Shown piece by piece: positions 9,041-17,074 of a stretch of 64,000 nt of DNA. Position 1 is the stretch's first letter. Every line of letters starts with the position of its first letter. Made by a program: the position numbers and the translations under genes. The stretch lies in NCBI GenBank assembly GCA_016208165.1, contig JACQYL010000028.1, forward strand, positions 1 to 64,000, given 5' to 3'. Below the pieces are notes generated by a model, which worked only from the letters and a program-made list of their open reading frames with translations, was not told where the DNA came from and did no database searches. This DNA is from Deltaproteobacteria bacterium (GTDB lineage Bacteria > Desulfobacterota > Desulfarculia > JACQYL01).

Positions 9041-10254
9041 AAGACACCACGAACACGCGCGTCGTTGAAAACATAGCCACGCCTCCCTCCGGGGTTCTTT
9101 GGAACAGGCGTTTCATTTCACTGGCGGCAGCCATCTTTCTGGCCTTCGTAAACGTGGCCGTTTTTTTCCAGTTCTATCAATACCTAAGCTCACTGGCCAT
9201 AGACCCCAAATGGTTCGGCATGATCATCGGGCTGTTCTCAGCCATGTCGCTGATCCTTCGGCCCGTGATCAGTCCTTTGCTTCACGCCCGAAACGCTCTT
9301 CGCTGGATCCTGATCTGCAACGCGGGAGTCATGGTCTGCCTGGCAGCATACGGCCAAGCGGGAAGCCTCTGGAGCATGTTTCTGGTCCGAGCACTGCACG
9401 GCATAACTCACGTCGGCCTGGCAACCGCCCTGATGACCGTCATCATATCCCTTATTCCCCTGGAAAGGAGCGGCCAGTCGTTCGGATTACTTTCCATCGT
9501 CACTTTGCTACCGTACGCGGCGATTCCTCCCCTGCTTCCGGTTTTGACGAGTTGGCTCGGAGGATACCGAAATGTGCTCGTGTTTTTTGCCGTGGTCATG
9601 ATTCTGGTTTTTCCCCTGGTTCTCATGGGCGTGCCCGATCAACGGCAATCCGCCGATCCGGCGGAAATGCAAAGGCTCTCCTTCCGCGAAGTCCTGGAAA
9701 GCCTGAAGGACGCAAAGATACTCGTCTTGTTCTCGGTCATGCTGTTTTTTTTCAGCAGCTATGCTCTGGTATTTTACTTCCTGGCGGAATTCGGTCGGAC
9801 CATCCAAACGGCGGTGGCGGGACTCTTTTTCACCCTGTCGTCGATGAGCGAAATCGGAGTTCGCCTGGTGGCGGGGTCTCTGTTCGACAAAGGAGACAAG
9901 ATCCGCCTGGCCGTTTGGTCCCTTATCGGGATTGCCGTGGGCTACGGGTTGCTTGGGTACGTTCACGGGTCTCTTTCCTTGCTCGCTCTGGGTGTTTTCC
10001 TGGGATTGGGCTGGGGAGTGGCCATGCCCATCCTCAACGCACTGGTATTCGACATCTCCGAGCCCCGGTTGAGGACTTTTAACGTGAATCTCGGAATGCA
10101 GATGTACCAAGGAGGGTTCTTTCTCGGCCCCTTCGTGGGCGGTCTGATCGTGCTTCACTGGGGTTTTCGGGCCCTGTTTAGCGTATGCGCGGGGTTCACC
10201 CTGATTTCAGTGGTTTTGTTGGCGTATCTCAAGTCGTGTCGGGAAAACGAATAG
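9037..10254 (+). CDS. MFS transporter
   Basis: Inner-membrane major facilitator protein of 405 aa with about twelve hydrophobic segments. The N-half shows FISLAAAIFLAFVNVAVFFQF, the central loop is short and charged (residues ~195-215), and a second six-helix half follows. Translational coupling (4-base overlap) to the hydroxylase FAD subunit suggests uptake of the substrate or efflux of the product of that enzyme; this is inference from position. Specificity is unknown. Confidence 0.88.
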   Translation: MKDTTNTRVVENIATPPSGVLWNRRFISLAAAIFLAFVNVAVFFQFYQYLSSLAIDPKWFGMIIGLFSAMSLILRPVISPLLHARNALRWILICNAGVMVCLAAYGQAGSLWSMFLVRALHGITHVGLATALMTVIISLIPLERSGQSFGLLSIVTLLPYAAIPPLLPVLTSWLGGYRNVLVFFAVVMILVFPLVLMGVPDQRQSADPAEMQRLSFREVLESLKDAKILVLFSVMLFFFSSYALVFYFLAEFGRTIQTAVAGLFFTLSSMSEIGVRLVAGSLFDKGDKIRLAVWSLIGIAVGYGLLGYVHGSLSLLALGVFLGLGWGVAMPILNALVFDISEPRLRTFNVNLGMQMYQGGFFLGPFVGGLIVLHWGFRALFSVCAGFTLISVVLLAYLKSCRENE

Positions 10255-10264
10255 GAGAAGACAC

Positions 10265-11311
10265 ATGACGGAATCGGAAAAACAGGCAAACGACATCGAA
10301 CCCGGACAGTCCTGGAAAGTCGACCTGTTCCAGCCGGAAGACGCCCCCGGAGTCACCCGGCTGTTCCGGCTGGTTTACGGTGAAGGCTATCCCATCCGCA
10401 CCTTCATCGATCCTGAAAGGCTGATCGAGGAGAACGCGGCCGGCCGCACCGTTTCCAGCGTCGCCAGAACGCCTAAAGGAGACATCGTGGGGCACAACGC
10501 CATCTTCAACAGCGCTCCCTTCGAAAAAACGTATGAAGGCGGAGCCGGACTGGTGCATCCCGCCTACCGTGGGGGCGCGGGCATCTTCACTCAAATGGGG
10601 TTCCACGGACAGAACGTGGCGGCCGTGAAATTCGGTGTGGAAACGATTTTCGGAGAGCCCGTGTGTAATCACGTCTTCTCCCAGAAGATGTGCGCCGGCC
10701 TCGGCTGGGTGACACGAGCCATGGAAGTCGACCTGATGCCCGCGGCCGCATACGCCAAAGAGGCAAGCGCCTCCGGAAGGGTTACCACCCTATTGGATTT
10801 CAGGACCCTCGTACCCAAGCCTCATACCGTGCATGTGCCCACGTCCTACGAGGAGGAACTGAGGTTCGCTTACGAGGGTTTCGACGACCATCGGAATTTT
10901 GTCTTATCGGGAGAGGCCTTACCCGAGGACCTTGCGACCCGGATCCATGCGCAGATCTTCGACTTCGCCCAGGTCGCCCGCCTGGCCGTGACTCAGGCGG
11001 GGCCGGACTTCGAAGAGGCTCTCGATCGTCAGGAAACGGCTGCAAAAGAAAAGAACGTCATAGTCATTCAGGTGTGGCTGAATTTGGGTTGGCCTTGGGT
11101 GGGTGAAGCGGTGGATCGGCTTCGGGCGCGCGGGTATTTTCTTGGGGGAGTTCTGCCCCGCTGGTTCGACGACGATGGGTTTCTCATGCAAAAGATCTTC
11201 ACCCCGCCCTCCTGGGACGGCATCCGGCTGCACTTCGATCGCGCCAAGAAGCTGCTCGAGCTGGTGCATGGGGACTGGCTGCGAACGCAGGGTGGCGGGG
11301 GACGTCCGTGA
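10265..11311 (+). CDS. GNAT-like acyltransferase family protein
   Basis: 348 aa, last gene of the hydroxylase operon (10-base gap, GGAG about 9 bases before ATG). Residues ~15-150 look like a GNAT N-acetyltransferase fold: LFQPEDAPGVTRLFRLVYG at the start, GLVHPAYRGGAGIFTQM resembling the acetyl-CoA-binding V.P.yRG.Gi motif. The C-terminal half has no family I recognise (IQVWLNLGWPWVGEAVDRL followed by RGYFLGGVLPRWFDDDGF). The substrate is unknown; it may modify the hydroxylase product. Confidence 0.7.
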   Translation: MTESEKQANDIEPGQSWKVDLFQPEDAPGVTRLFRLVYGEGYPIRTFIDPERLIEENAAGRTVSSVARTPKGDIVGHNAIFNSAPFEKTYEGGAGLVHPAYRGGAGIFTQMGFHGQNVAAVKFGVETIFGEPVCNHVFSQKMCAGLGWVTRAMEVDLMPAAAYAKEASASGRVTTLLDFRTLVPKPHTVHVPTSYEEELRFAYEGFDDHRNFVLSGEALPEDLATRIHAQIFDFAQVARLAVTQAGPDFEEALDRQETAAKEKNVIVIQVWLNLGWPWVGEAVDRLRARGYFLGGVLPRWFDDDGFLMQKIFTPPSWDGIRLHFDRAKKLLELVHGDWLRTQGGGGRP

Positions 11312-11380
11312 AGCGTGAACGTGTGTATTGTCTATCCCTCGGACTCAATATTTCACGGGTGTCCGAAAATAGATTCGTAG

Positions 11381-11407
11381 GTTGGGTTGAGCAACGCGAA
11401 ACCCAAC
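11381..11407. repeat. Palindromic repeat, copy 1 (GTTGGGTT...AACCCAAC)
   Basis: Inverted arms GTTGGGTT and AACCCAAC separated by about 11 bases. It is the first of four related elements between 11381 and 11680 that share the core (A)TGTTGGGTTACGC...AACCCAA(C), an intergenic repeat type common in bacterial genomes. Confidence 0.7.
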
Positions 11408-11506
11408 AATTTCGGTCACATAGACCACAACATCACGCTCGGCGCTAGTCGCCTTGCCCTGTCATCGGATGTGCCCGGGCTATATACATATCGCGCTATT
11501 GGAAAT

Positions 11507-11545
11507 GTTGGGTAACGCTCGCTTCGCTCGCTAACCCAATTCAAC
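11507..11545. repeat. Palindromic repeat, copy 2
   Basis: GTTGGGTAACGCTCGC, loop TTC, then GCTCGCTAACCCAA, forming an imperfect long hairpin. The block CGCTCGCTTCGCTCGCTAAC recurs in copy 3. Confidence 0.7.
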
Positions 11546-11582
11546 AACTGGGCCGAGCTGGGGCTCGGCGCTCCCAGGGATG

Positions 11583-11612
11583 TGGTTACGCTCGCTTCGC
11601 TCGCTAACAAAA
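11583..11612. repeat. Palindromic repeat, copy 3 (degenerate)
   Basis: GGTTACGCTCGCTTCGCTCG followed by CTAACAAAACC; the central block is identical to copy 2 but the outer arms have diverged. Confidence 0.6.
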
Positions 11613-11640
11613 CCTACAACCCCTGCGGTTCTTGATTCAT

Positions 11641-11675
11641 GTTGGGTTACGCTCCCGTTGCGCCCTAACCCAATC
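11641..11675. repeat. Palindromic repeat, copy 4
   Basis: TGTTGGGTTACGCTCCCG, then TTGCGCCCTAACCCAATCC. Same family as copies 1-3, with a different central loop. Confidence 0.65.
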
Positions 11676-11720
11676 CACGTTCCCGACGCGTCAACGCACC
11701 CTGTTGCTCGCGATTCATGG

Positions 11721-11915
11721 TTGACCCGGACAACTGGTTGTGCGGGTCCGAAGGAGAGGAGGCGGCTGTAGTCTTTAAGTCCATAGGGCTGTGTGAGATA
11801 CTACACGCTGGGTGGAGCCTCCTGTTGTTTCGCAACACCGGGGTCTCGAACAAATTGAAACAGGTGCGTAGGGAACAAGGCAGGGCAATATCAAGGCTTT
11901 GAGGGTCTTTTTTTA
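11721..11915 (+). ncRNA. Candidate structured RNA of unknown family
   Basis: No protein is recognisable here, but nested complementary segments are: AGGAGGC (11757-11763) with GCCTCCT (11817-11823); inside it TGTAGT (11767-11772) with ACTACA (11800-11805); inside that AGTCC (11778-11782) with GGGCT (11786-11790); then a small GTTG-tttcg-CAAC hairpin (11824-11836). GACCC near 11723 can pair with GGGTC at 11903-11907, directly before seven T residues (11908-11914). This looks like a ~190-nt transcript with its own U-tract end. I could not match it to 6S, SRP, tmRNA or RNase P RNA. Confidence 0.4.
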
Positions 11916-12013
11916 CTGTTCCATATTCAACACAGGTCCTTAGCTCGCGTTTCGTTTACCCAGCGCCACGGCAGAATAGATTTTCAACGAGACGGGACAT
12001 CCCCCGAAACCCC

Positions 12014-13117
12014 TCACTCGAGGATCTTTTCCAGCGCGCGCACAAACGCCTCCATGGCCGGCCGTTCCGAGATCGTCACCCGGATGAAATTGGGAAAGCG
12101 GAACCCGGTCATGGAGCGGACCATGACCCCGAACTTCATCAGGCGCCGGTACGCGAGGGTATCGCTCATGGGAAGCCGGATCATAATATAGTTGCCTTCC
12201 CCGAGGACAAATGGAAGTTGAAGGCGCGTAAGCTCGTCCGTGAGAAGTGCTTTTCCCCGTTTCACCATGTCCCTGGTCCGGAGGATATGTCGCTCGTCGT
12301 CCAGAGCGGCCAGGGCCGCTTCCTGGGCCAGGCTGTTTACGGAATAGACCACGCAGGTTTTTCGAATGACGTCCACCACATCCAGGTTCCCGGCCAGATA
12401 CCCGATGCGCAGTCCGGCCAAAGCGTACATTTTCGAGAAGGTTCTGAATACCACCAGGTTCGGGTATTCCCGGAGAAGCTCGATGCCGTTGGGATAATTC
12501 TCCTGCTCGACGAATTCGAAATACGCCTCGTCCACCACAACGATCCGGTGGCCGGCAATGCGGTCCAGAAAGCGTCTGAGTTTGCCTTCGCTCCAGTAGG
12601 TTCCCGTGGGGTTGTTCGGGTTGCACAGGAACAGAATCTTGGTCCGGTCATCGATGCGGGCCAGCATGCCCTCATCGTCGAAGCCGTGATCCTTCATGGC
12701 TACCAGCTTGGCTTGAAATCCAGAGAATTCGGCCACCCATTCGTAGACGGCAAAGGTTTTCTCCGCCGTAATGATGTTGTCGCCCTCTTTACAGAAGGCT
12801 TTGATCACAAAGGCAATGACCTCGTTGGCGCCGTTTCCCACGAGAATTTGATCGGGATCCAGACCGTGTAGGCCGGCAAGCTTGCGCCTCAGATGAAAAG
12901 AGTCGCCGCTGGGGTACACGGAGGCTCGGGGTGGAGGAAAACGTCGGAGCACCTCCTGGGCGCCCGGAGGCGGACCCAACGGGTTTTCGTTGTTATTCAG
13001 GCGTATGATGGGACCGCAGCCGTAGAGCTTCTGAAGCTCATCGTCCGGCTTGCTGGGGATATATGATTCAAACTTCCGGATGTGCGCCGGAACGAGACTG
13101 TCCAGGTCAACGTTCAT
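12014..13117 (-). CDS. HisC-like class I/II aminotransferase (histidinol-phosphate aminotransferase family)
   Basis: PLP-dependent aminotransferase of 367 aa. Visible motifs are IRLNNNENPLGPPP, FLCNPNNPTGTYW, VVDEAYFEF and the PLP lysine in TFSKMYALAGLRIGYLAG. The fold-type I HisC family acts on histidinol phosphate or aromatic amino acids. There is no his operon around it; instead its start (ATG 13117, or ATG 13120) overlaps the stop of an ATPase-acetyltransferase fusion gene (TGATG), so it may serve a dedicated pathway with that protein. A longer reading frame to 13240 lies inside the upstream gene and is not used. Confidence 0.85.
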   Translation of the reverse strand: MNVDLDSLVPAHIRKFESYIPSKPDDELQKLYGCGPIIRLNNNENPLGPPPGAQEVLRRFPPPRASVYPSGDSFHLRRKLAGLHGLDPDQILVGNGANEVIAFVIKAFCKEGDNIITAEKTFAVYEWVAEFSGFQAKLVAMKDHGFDDEGMLARIDDRTKILFLCNPNNPTGTYWSEGKLRRFLDRIAGHRIVVVDEAYFEFVEQENYPNGIELLREYPNLVVFRTFSKMYALAGLRIGYLAGNLDVVDVIRKTCVVYSVNSLAQEAALAALDDERHILRTRDMVKRGKALLTDELTRLQLPFVLGEGNYIMIRLPMSDTLAYRRLMKFGVMVRSMTGFRFPNFIRVTISERPAMEAFVRALEKILE

Positions 13118-14439
13118 CATGGCAGCCGCTCTACCATCGAGCGCTGAAACACCACCACATCCGCCACACCCGCGTGGGGAAGCACTAGCCGGGGGACAAA
13201 GCCGTTGTCCAGGAGCGAAGGAGTAAATTCCGCTTGCCACGCCTTACCCAGATCCAGCTCGAAAGACAGCGTGCACAGCGACTCCCTTTTCAGAAGCTGC
13301 ACGTGCCGGGATACATTTTCAGCCGCATCCGTTCCGGCCCAAATCGGGCGCAGAGTGACCGTATGTTGAGGGCGATCGAATTCCGCCGCCAACACGGAAT
13401 GCGCCGGATGCCGTTCTCCCTGGTTTTGCACCAACAGGATGTCCCGAGCCAGAAAAAGACGCCGGTATTGCTCCTCCAAAAAACGCTTCAGTCCGGGGTG
13501 CGCCCACACACGGCGCCCCGGATCTTCCTTGAGCTGCCGGTACAGGATTTCCCGCGACAGGGACGTCTTATTCGGAAGGCAGTACGTCATCGAGCCCAGC
13601 GTTTCAAAGTAGCCGGCCGGCAGTTGAGCTGTGAAGTAGCGGGACAAGAGCCCGACTGCCTCGGATCGGGCGATGCTACCGATGCATCCGTCCAGGAGAT
13701 GTTCCGCCATCGGAGCTCCCGGTTCCTGATGGAACACATAGGGACCGAAGCTTTCCACCATATCGGATCCCATATATCGCCAGAAGATGCCGCCCCCAAT
13801 GACGGCGTTCGGCGAGACGGCGATCAGAACGCGGTACTCGCCTCCGGCGACCATATCCGCCATCTTCCCGGGAAACCGAACGTAGGAAGGCGCTTGGGCC
13901 GAATCATAGGTTCGCCGAATCAGGGCGGCGAAGATTTTGATTTCCTCCGGCTCCGGCGCGCGAATGAAGAAAGACCCGAAGGGACTCGGTTCCGACGCCA
14001 GGATTTCTTCACCTTCCGGATACGATTTCTCCTTGATCAGGATCAATCGCACTCCCGCCGGGTACTCATCCTCCATCTGGAGCCGGTCCACGGATCTCCC
14101 CGCGATCAGCAGTCCCAAGTCTTTGAGATCGGAGTCGCTGTCCGGAGAGAATCGCGCCGCCAGGTTAAATGCCTCCATGTTCAGCGGCTGGACCGGGAGC
14201 ACCATATCCACGCGCACGTAGTACCCATAGTCCGAACACTCGATGTGCATCGTGTCTTCCGGCCGGCCGTTGTGACAGAGGTAAGCGAATATCTCTTCCG
14301 CGGCCAGTACCAACTTGAGGGATCCTTCCGAATCCAGCCCGTAGGTCTGCGCAGCGTTTTCGACCATCGACGTGACTGTGGACAAAAAATCAAGTTCGGC
14401 GGGTGCTGTGAGCCGCAATTGCCGCAGTGGTTTTGTCAT
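13117..14439 (-). CDS. RsbW-like ATPase domain fused to a GNAT-like domain
   Basis: 440 aa, two parts. Residues ~10-140 look like an anti-sigma GHKL ATPase: LKLVLAAEEIFAYLCHNGRP matches the N-box region of HATPase_c_2 proteins and KDLGLLIAGRSVDRL resembles the C-terminal G2 region. Residues ~165-440 resemble a GNAT-like protein (GSFFIRAPEPEEIKIFAALI, and VIGGGIFWRYMGSD). GAGGTG lies five bases before ATG 14439. It is translationally coupled to the HisC-like gene. A regulatory-enzyme fusion or an ATP-binding acyltransferase are both possible; the function is unknown. Confidence 0.65.
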   Translation of the reverse strand: MTKPLRQLRLTAPAELDFLSTVTSMVENAAQTYGLDSEGSLKLVLAAEEIFAYLCHNGRPEDTMHIECSDYGYYVRVDMVLPVQPLNMEAFNLAARFSPDSDSDLKDLGLLIAGRSVDRLQMEDEYPAGVRLILIKEKSYPEGEEILASEPSPFGSFFIRAPEPEEIKIFAALIRRTYDSAQAPSYVRFPGKMADMVAGGEYRVLIAVSPNAVIGGGIFWRYMGSDMVESFGPYVFHQEPGAPMAEHLLDGCIGSIARSEAVGLLSRYFTAQLPAGYFETLGSMTYCLPNKTSLSREILYRQLKEDPGRRVWAHPGLKRFLEEQYRRLFLARDILLVQNQGERHPAHSVLAAEFDRPQHTVTLRPIWAGTDAAENVSRHVQLLKRESLCTLSFELDLGKAWQAEFTPSLLDNGFVPRLVLPHAGVADVVVFQRSMVERLP

Positions 14440-14699
14440 GAAAGCACCTCTATGATTGATGATCGCCCCGGCAGTGGGATGTTCTTGGACGATTCAACCG
14501 GGGGCATGAAACGGCTCGGACTCCCGGCCTTTATAGACGGTTGCGCGGCAACCCGTCGTGAGGGTTCCACCCGAGCGCCTGCACTCGTGCTGGGAGGGTC
14601 CCGGGCTCCGACCTTTCTGTAGGTTTATAGCATCCGGATCCAACCTGCGTAAAGTACGCTTTCCGGTCACAAATACAGGAGACTCGGAATCGGACTTTA
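14440..14699. other. Divergent intergenic region with strong hairpins
   Basis: Between the minus-strand ATPase fusion gene and the plus-strand carboxyltransferase promoter. It holds a hairpin GACGGTTGC-gcg-GCAACCCGTC (14536-14557) followed by several GC-rich complementary stretches to ~14612. The structure hints at a leader or regulatory RNA, but I could not assign a riboswitch class. Confidence 0.3.
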
Positions 14700-14728
14700 T
14701 TGACAATAGCCGCCTAACCAAGTAACTA
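14700..14728 (+). promoter_or_regulatory. Sigma70-type promoter for the carboxyltransferase gene
   Basis: TTGACA (14700-14705), 17-base spacer, TAACTA (14723-14728). The -35 is perfect and the spacing ideal. Transcription would start near 14735, leaving a leader of about 290 bases before ATG 15023. Confidence 0.6.
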
Positions 14729-15022
14729 GGGTGGCCTGGACTGAGGAATACAAAGCCGATTCCGTCCGGTTTTGGTTTCCTTTTTCCCTTGATGCCGATT
14801 TGGTAGCCCGAATCTTTCGAACCCTTCGGGAAATGCGATATCGTTCCATCCGTAAACCGTCGCGGGAATCAGGCGGTGCTCCCTACCAAACCGGAGATTA
14901 CAATACGAATCCCGGCCTCAGGCAGGCGGAGCCTTCATGTTCCTTGCCCCGCAGGAACGGCCGAACCGGTTTTCCTCAAGACTGCCTTAGAGCCGGACAG
15001 GAGAATCAAAGAAAGGTCTACT

Positions 15023-16525
15023 ATGAGCGAATTTATGGATAGCGGGAATAAAAACCCACTGAAGATTCAAGACAACACATTCCGTGACGGACACCAGTCG
15101 TTGCTGGCCACCCGGATGAGGACGGAGGACATGCTCCCCATCGCCGAAAAAATGGACGGCATGGGATTCTGGGCCATGGAAGTATGGGGGGGCGCCACGT
15201 TCGATACCATGCACCGTTTTCTGGCCGAAGACCCCTTCGAGCGGGTAAGAACCCTCAAAAAGTACATCAAGAAAACTCCGTTTTCCATGCTGCTTCGAGG
15301 CCAGAACCTCGTGGGGTATCGCAATTACGCCGACGACGTGGCCAGGCTTTTTGTGGACAAGGCCGCCGAAGTGGGAATCGATATATTTCGCGTGTTCGAT
15401 GCACTGAACGATTTTCGCAACTTTGAAACCTGCGTCGAGCGGATCAAGGCGAATAACAAGCACTTCGAAGCCACCATCTGTTACTCGCTGACGGAACGCG
15501 GCATGGGCGGAGAGGTGTACAATCTGGGATACTACCTGTCCAAAGCCAGGGAACTCGAGGACATGGGAGCGGACACGCTGTGTATCAAGGACATGGCCGG
15601 GATCATGGCGCCCCTGGACATCCGTAGGTTGGTCACGGCCCTCAAGAAAGAGATCAAGGTCCCGATTCACCTCCACACCCATTACACCAGCGGCATGGCT
15701 TCCATGGCCTATCTCGAGGCCATCCAGGCAGGGGTGGATATTGTGGACACTTGTCTGGCGCCTTTCGCCCTGCGGACCTCCCAGCCGGCGGTGGAACCCA
15801 TTGTGGCCACGCTGTATGGGACGGACCGGGACACGGGTATCGACCTCAACACGCTGCTCGAGATGGATGAATATATGGAGTCCGTGGCGCCCAAGTATCG
15901 CGATTATCTGGCCAAACACAGAATGTCCGTTATCGACACGGGGGTTTTGGTGCACCAGGTGCCCGGCGGCATGATCTCGAACCTGGTCAACCAGCTCAAG
16001 GAGGCCAAGGCGTTGCACCGGCTCCAGGAGGTGTATGAAGAAGTTCCCAAAACTCGTAGAGAGCTTGGCACACCGCCTCTCGTCACCCCCACATCCCAGA
16101 TCGTCGGTGTGCAGGCGGTTCTCAACGTGCTGTTCGGCAAGTACAAGATGGTCACGAACCAGGTCAAGGACCTGGTGTACGGTCTATACGGGAAGACGCC
16201 CACGCCCATCGATCCCGAGATCCAGAAGATCGTTCTGAAAGGATACAAGCGCGGGACGACCCCGGTTACGGGCCGAGCCGCCGACTATCTCGAGCCGGAA
16301 CTGGATGGCGTACGGGAGCAGGTCAGGGACCTGGCGAAAGACGACTACGACGTGCTGATCGCCGCACTGTATCCGGCAACGGGGAAGCAATATCTCAAAT
16401 GGAAATACGGGGTGGAAGAAAAGCCGCCCGAGGTGCTCCCCAAAACCCTGGAAGACATCCGGAAAGAGGACGAAGCCATGGCCAACGCGATAGCTCAAGT
16501 CTGCGCGGCTTCAGGACTGAAGTAG
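15023..16525 (+). CDS. Pyruvate carboxylase subunit B / oxaloacetate decarboxylase alpha-type carboxyltransferase
   Basis: 500 aa carboxyltransferase that moves CO2 between carboxybiotin and pyruvate/oxaloacetate or a related acid. DNTFRDGHQSLLATRMRTED is the DRE-TIM start; EVWGGATFD, CIKDMAGIMAP and HLHTHYTSGMA provide metal and substrate ligands. There is no C-terminal biotinyl domain, so biotin must sit on a separate carrier not found in this window. ATG 15023 is chosen because AAAGAAAGG precedes it and the conserved domain starts shortly after. Own promoter (14700) and terminator (16571) make it a single-gene unit. Confidence 0.88.
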   Translation: MSEFMDSGNKNPLKIQDNTFRDGHQSLLATRMRTEDMLPIAEKMDGMGFWAMEVWGGATFDTMHRFLAEDPFERVRTLKKYIKKTPFSMLLRGQNLVGYRNYADDVARLFVDKAAEVGIDIFRVFDALNDFRNFETCVERIKANNKHFEATICYSLTERGMGGEVYNLGYYLSKARELEDMGADTLCIKDMAGIMAPLDIRRLVTALKKEIKVPIHLHTHYTSGMASMAYLEAIQAGVDIVDTCLAPFALRTSQPAVEPIVATLYGTDRDTGIDLNTLLEMDEYMESVAPKYRDYLAKHRMSVIDTGVLVHQVPGGMISNLVNQLKEAKALHRLQEVYEEVPKTRRELGTPPLVTPTSQIVGVQAVLNVLFGKYKMVTNQVKDLVYGLYGKTPTPIDPEIQKIVLKGYKRGTTPVTGRAADYLEPELDGVREQVRDLAKDDYDVLIAALYPATGKQYLKWKYGVEEKPPEVLPKTLEDIRKEDEAMANAIAQVCAASGLK

Positions 16526-16570
16526 CCCAGAATCTTCCTAAGACCTTCCATCGCCTCGAATCATCCCAAA

Positions 16571-16606
16571 AGGGAGACCTTGCAGCCACACGGTCTCCCT
16601 TTTTTG
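16571..16606 (+). terminator. Rho-independent terminator after the carboxyltransferase
   Basis: Perfect nine-base stem AGGGAGACC / GGTCTCCCT with a 12-base loop, followed by six T residues. It lies 46 bases after the stop codon. Confidence 0.9.
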
Positions 16607-16815
16607 TGTAATCCCCTCTATTCCGTTCCGGCTCCTGATCATCTCCTCCGGTAATTCCTTGGTGCAAAAGCCTACATTTTGGTTGGAAAGCAGTAGGGCG
16701 CCTACGGTTTAGTAGGGCGTTTTGATGCGACGTCGTTCCCCTGTCCGTGACTTCCAATCCTGTGTTTCATTTCGATATCAATATGTTAGCCGGACCAGCG
16801 ACCCGACTGCATTTT

Positions 16816-16831
16816 TGGCATATCTCTTGAT
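16816..16831 (+). promoter_or_regulatory. Sigma54-like -24/-12 promoter upstream of the amtB leader
   Basis: TGGCATATCTCTTGAT compared with the consensus TGGCAC-R-N4-TTGCW: correct spacing, two mismatches (C to T and C to A). Sigma54 control is expected for ammonium transporters, and a NifA-like activator is encoded at 20871-22481. Confidence 0.4.
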
Positions 16832-16865
16832 TTAGAAGGCATCCAAACAGGAAAGGAGAAAAGCC

Positions 16866-16985
16866 ATGTTCAAGGTCGAAGCGGCGACGGTAAAATATTT
16901 GTCTTCAAAGTGGAGTCGGCGCTTAGGGTGCGCACAGGGGAACAAGGCAAAGATGCCTTATAACGCGACGTCGCCGGACGCGTAA
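16866..16985 (+). CDS. Small ORF, 39 aa, possible amtB leader peptide
   Basis: ATG 16866 is preceded by AAAGGAG with a seven-base spacer and encodes a basic 39-residue peptide (MFKVEAATVKYLSSKWSRRL, then 19 more). The stop TAA lies inside the left side of a terminator-like hairpin (16973-17022). The arrangement small ORF, hairpin with U-run, then amtB is typical of attenuation leaders, but no known leader family was recognised, and the ORF could be fortuitous. Confidence 0.4.
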   Translation: MFKVEAATVKYLSSKWSRRLGCAQGNKAKMPYNATSPDA

Positions 16986-17022
16986 CTTTCCCCGAGGCGT
17001 TACTACGGCGCCGGCTTTTTTT
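16973..17022 (+). terminator. Terminator-like hairpin between the small ORF and amtB
   Basis: Stem segments GCCGG (16973-16977) with CCGGC (17011-17015) and GTAAC (16982-16986) with GTTAC (16999-17003), followed by seven T residues. Because it precedes amtB and overlaps the end of the small ORF it may act as an attenuator. Confidence 0.55.
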
Positions 17023-17074
17023 ACCTCCAACGGAGCATCAAGAAATTTTTGGAAGAACCAACAGGAGAAAAAAG

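Noticed and set aside
11707-11902. 61-63 codon frames across the candidate RNA
   Set aside because: The complementary stems explain the sequence better than coding; no ribosome site with good spacing.
14536-14612. SAM or other riboswitch in the GC-rich hairpin region
   Set aside because: CGGCAACC appears but the surrounding S-box core does not fit on either strand.
13234-14622. 462-codon plus-strand open frame
   Set aside because: Antisense to the ATPase-acetyltransferase fusion gene, which has a ribosome site and domain matches; this frame has neither.
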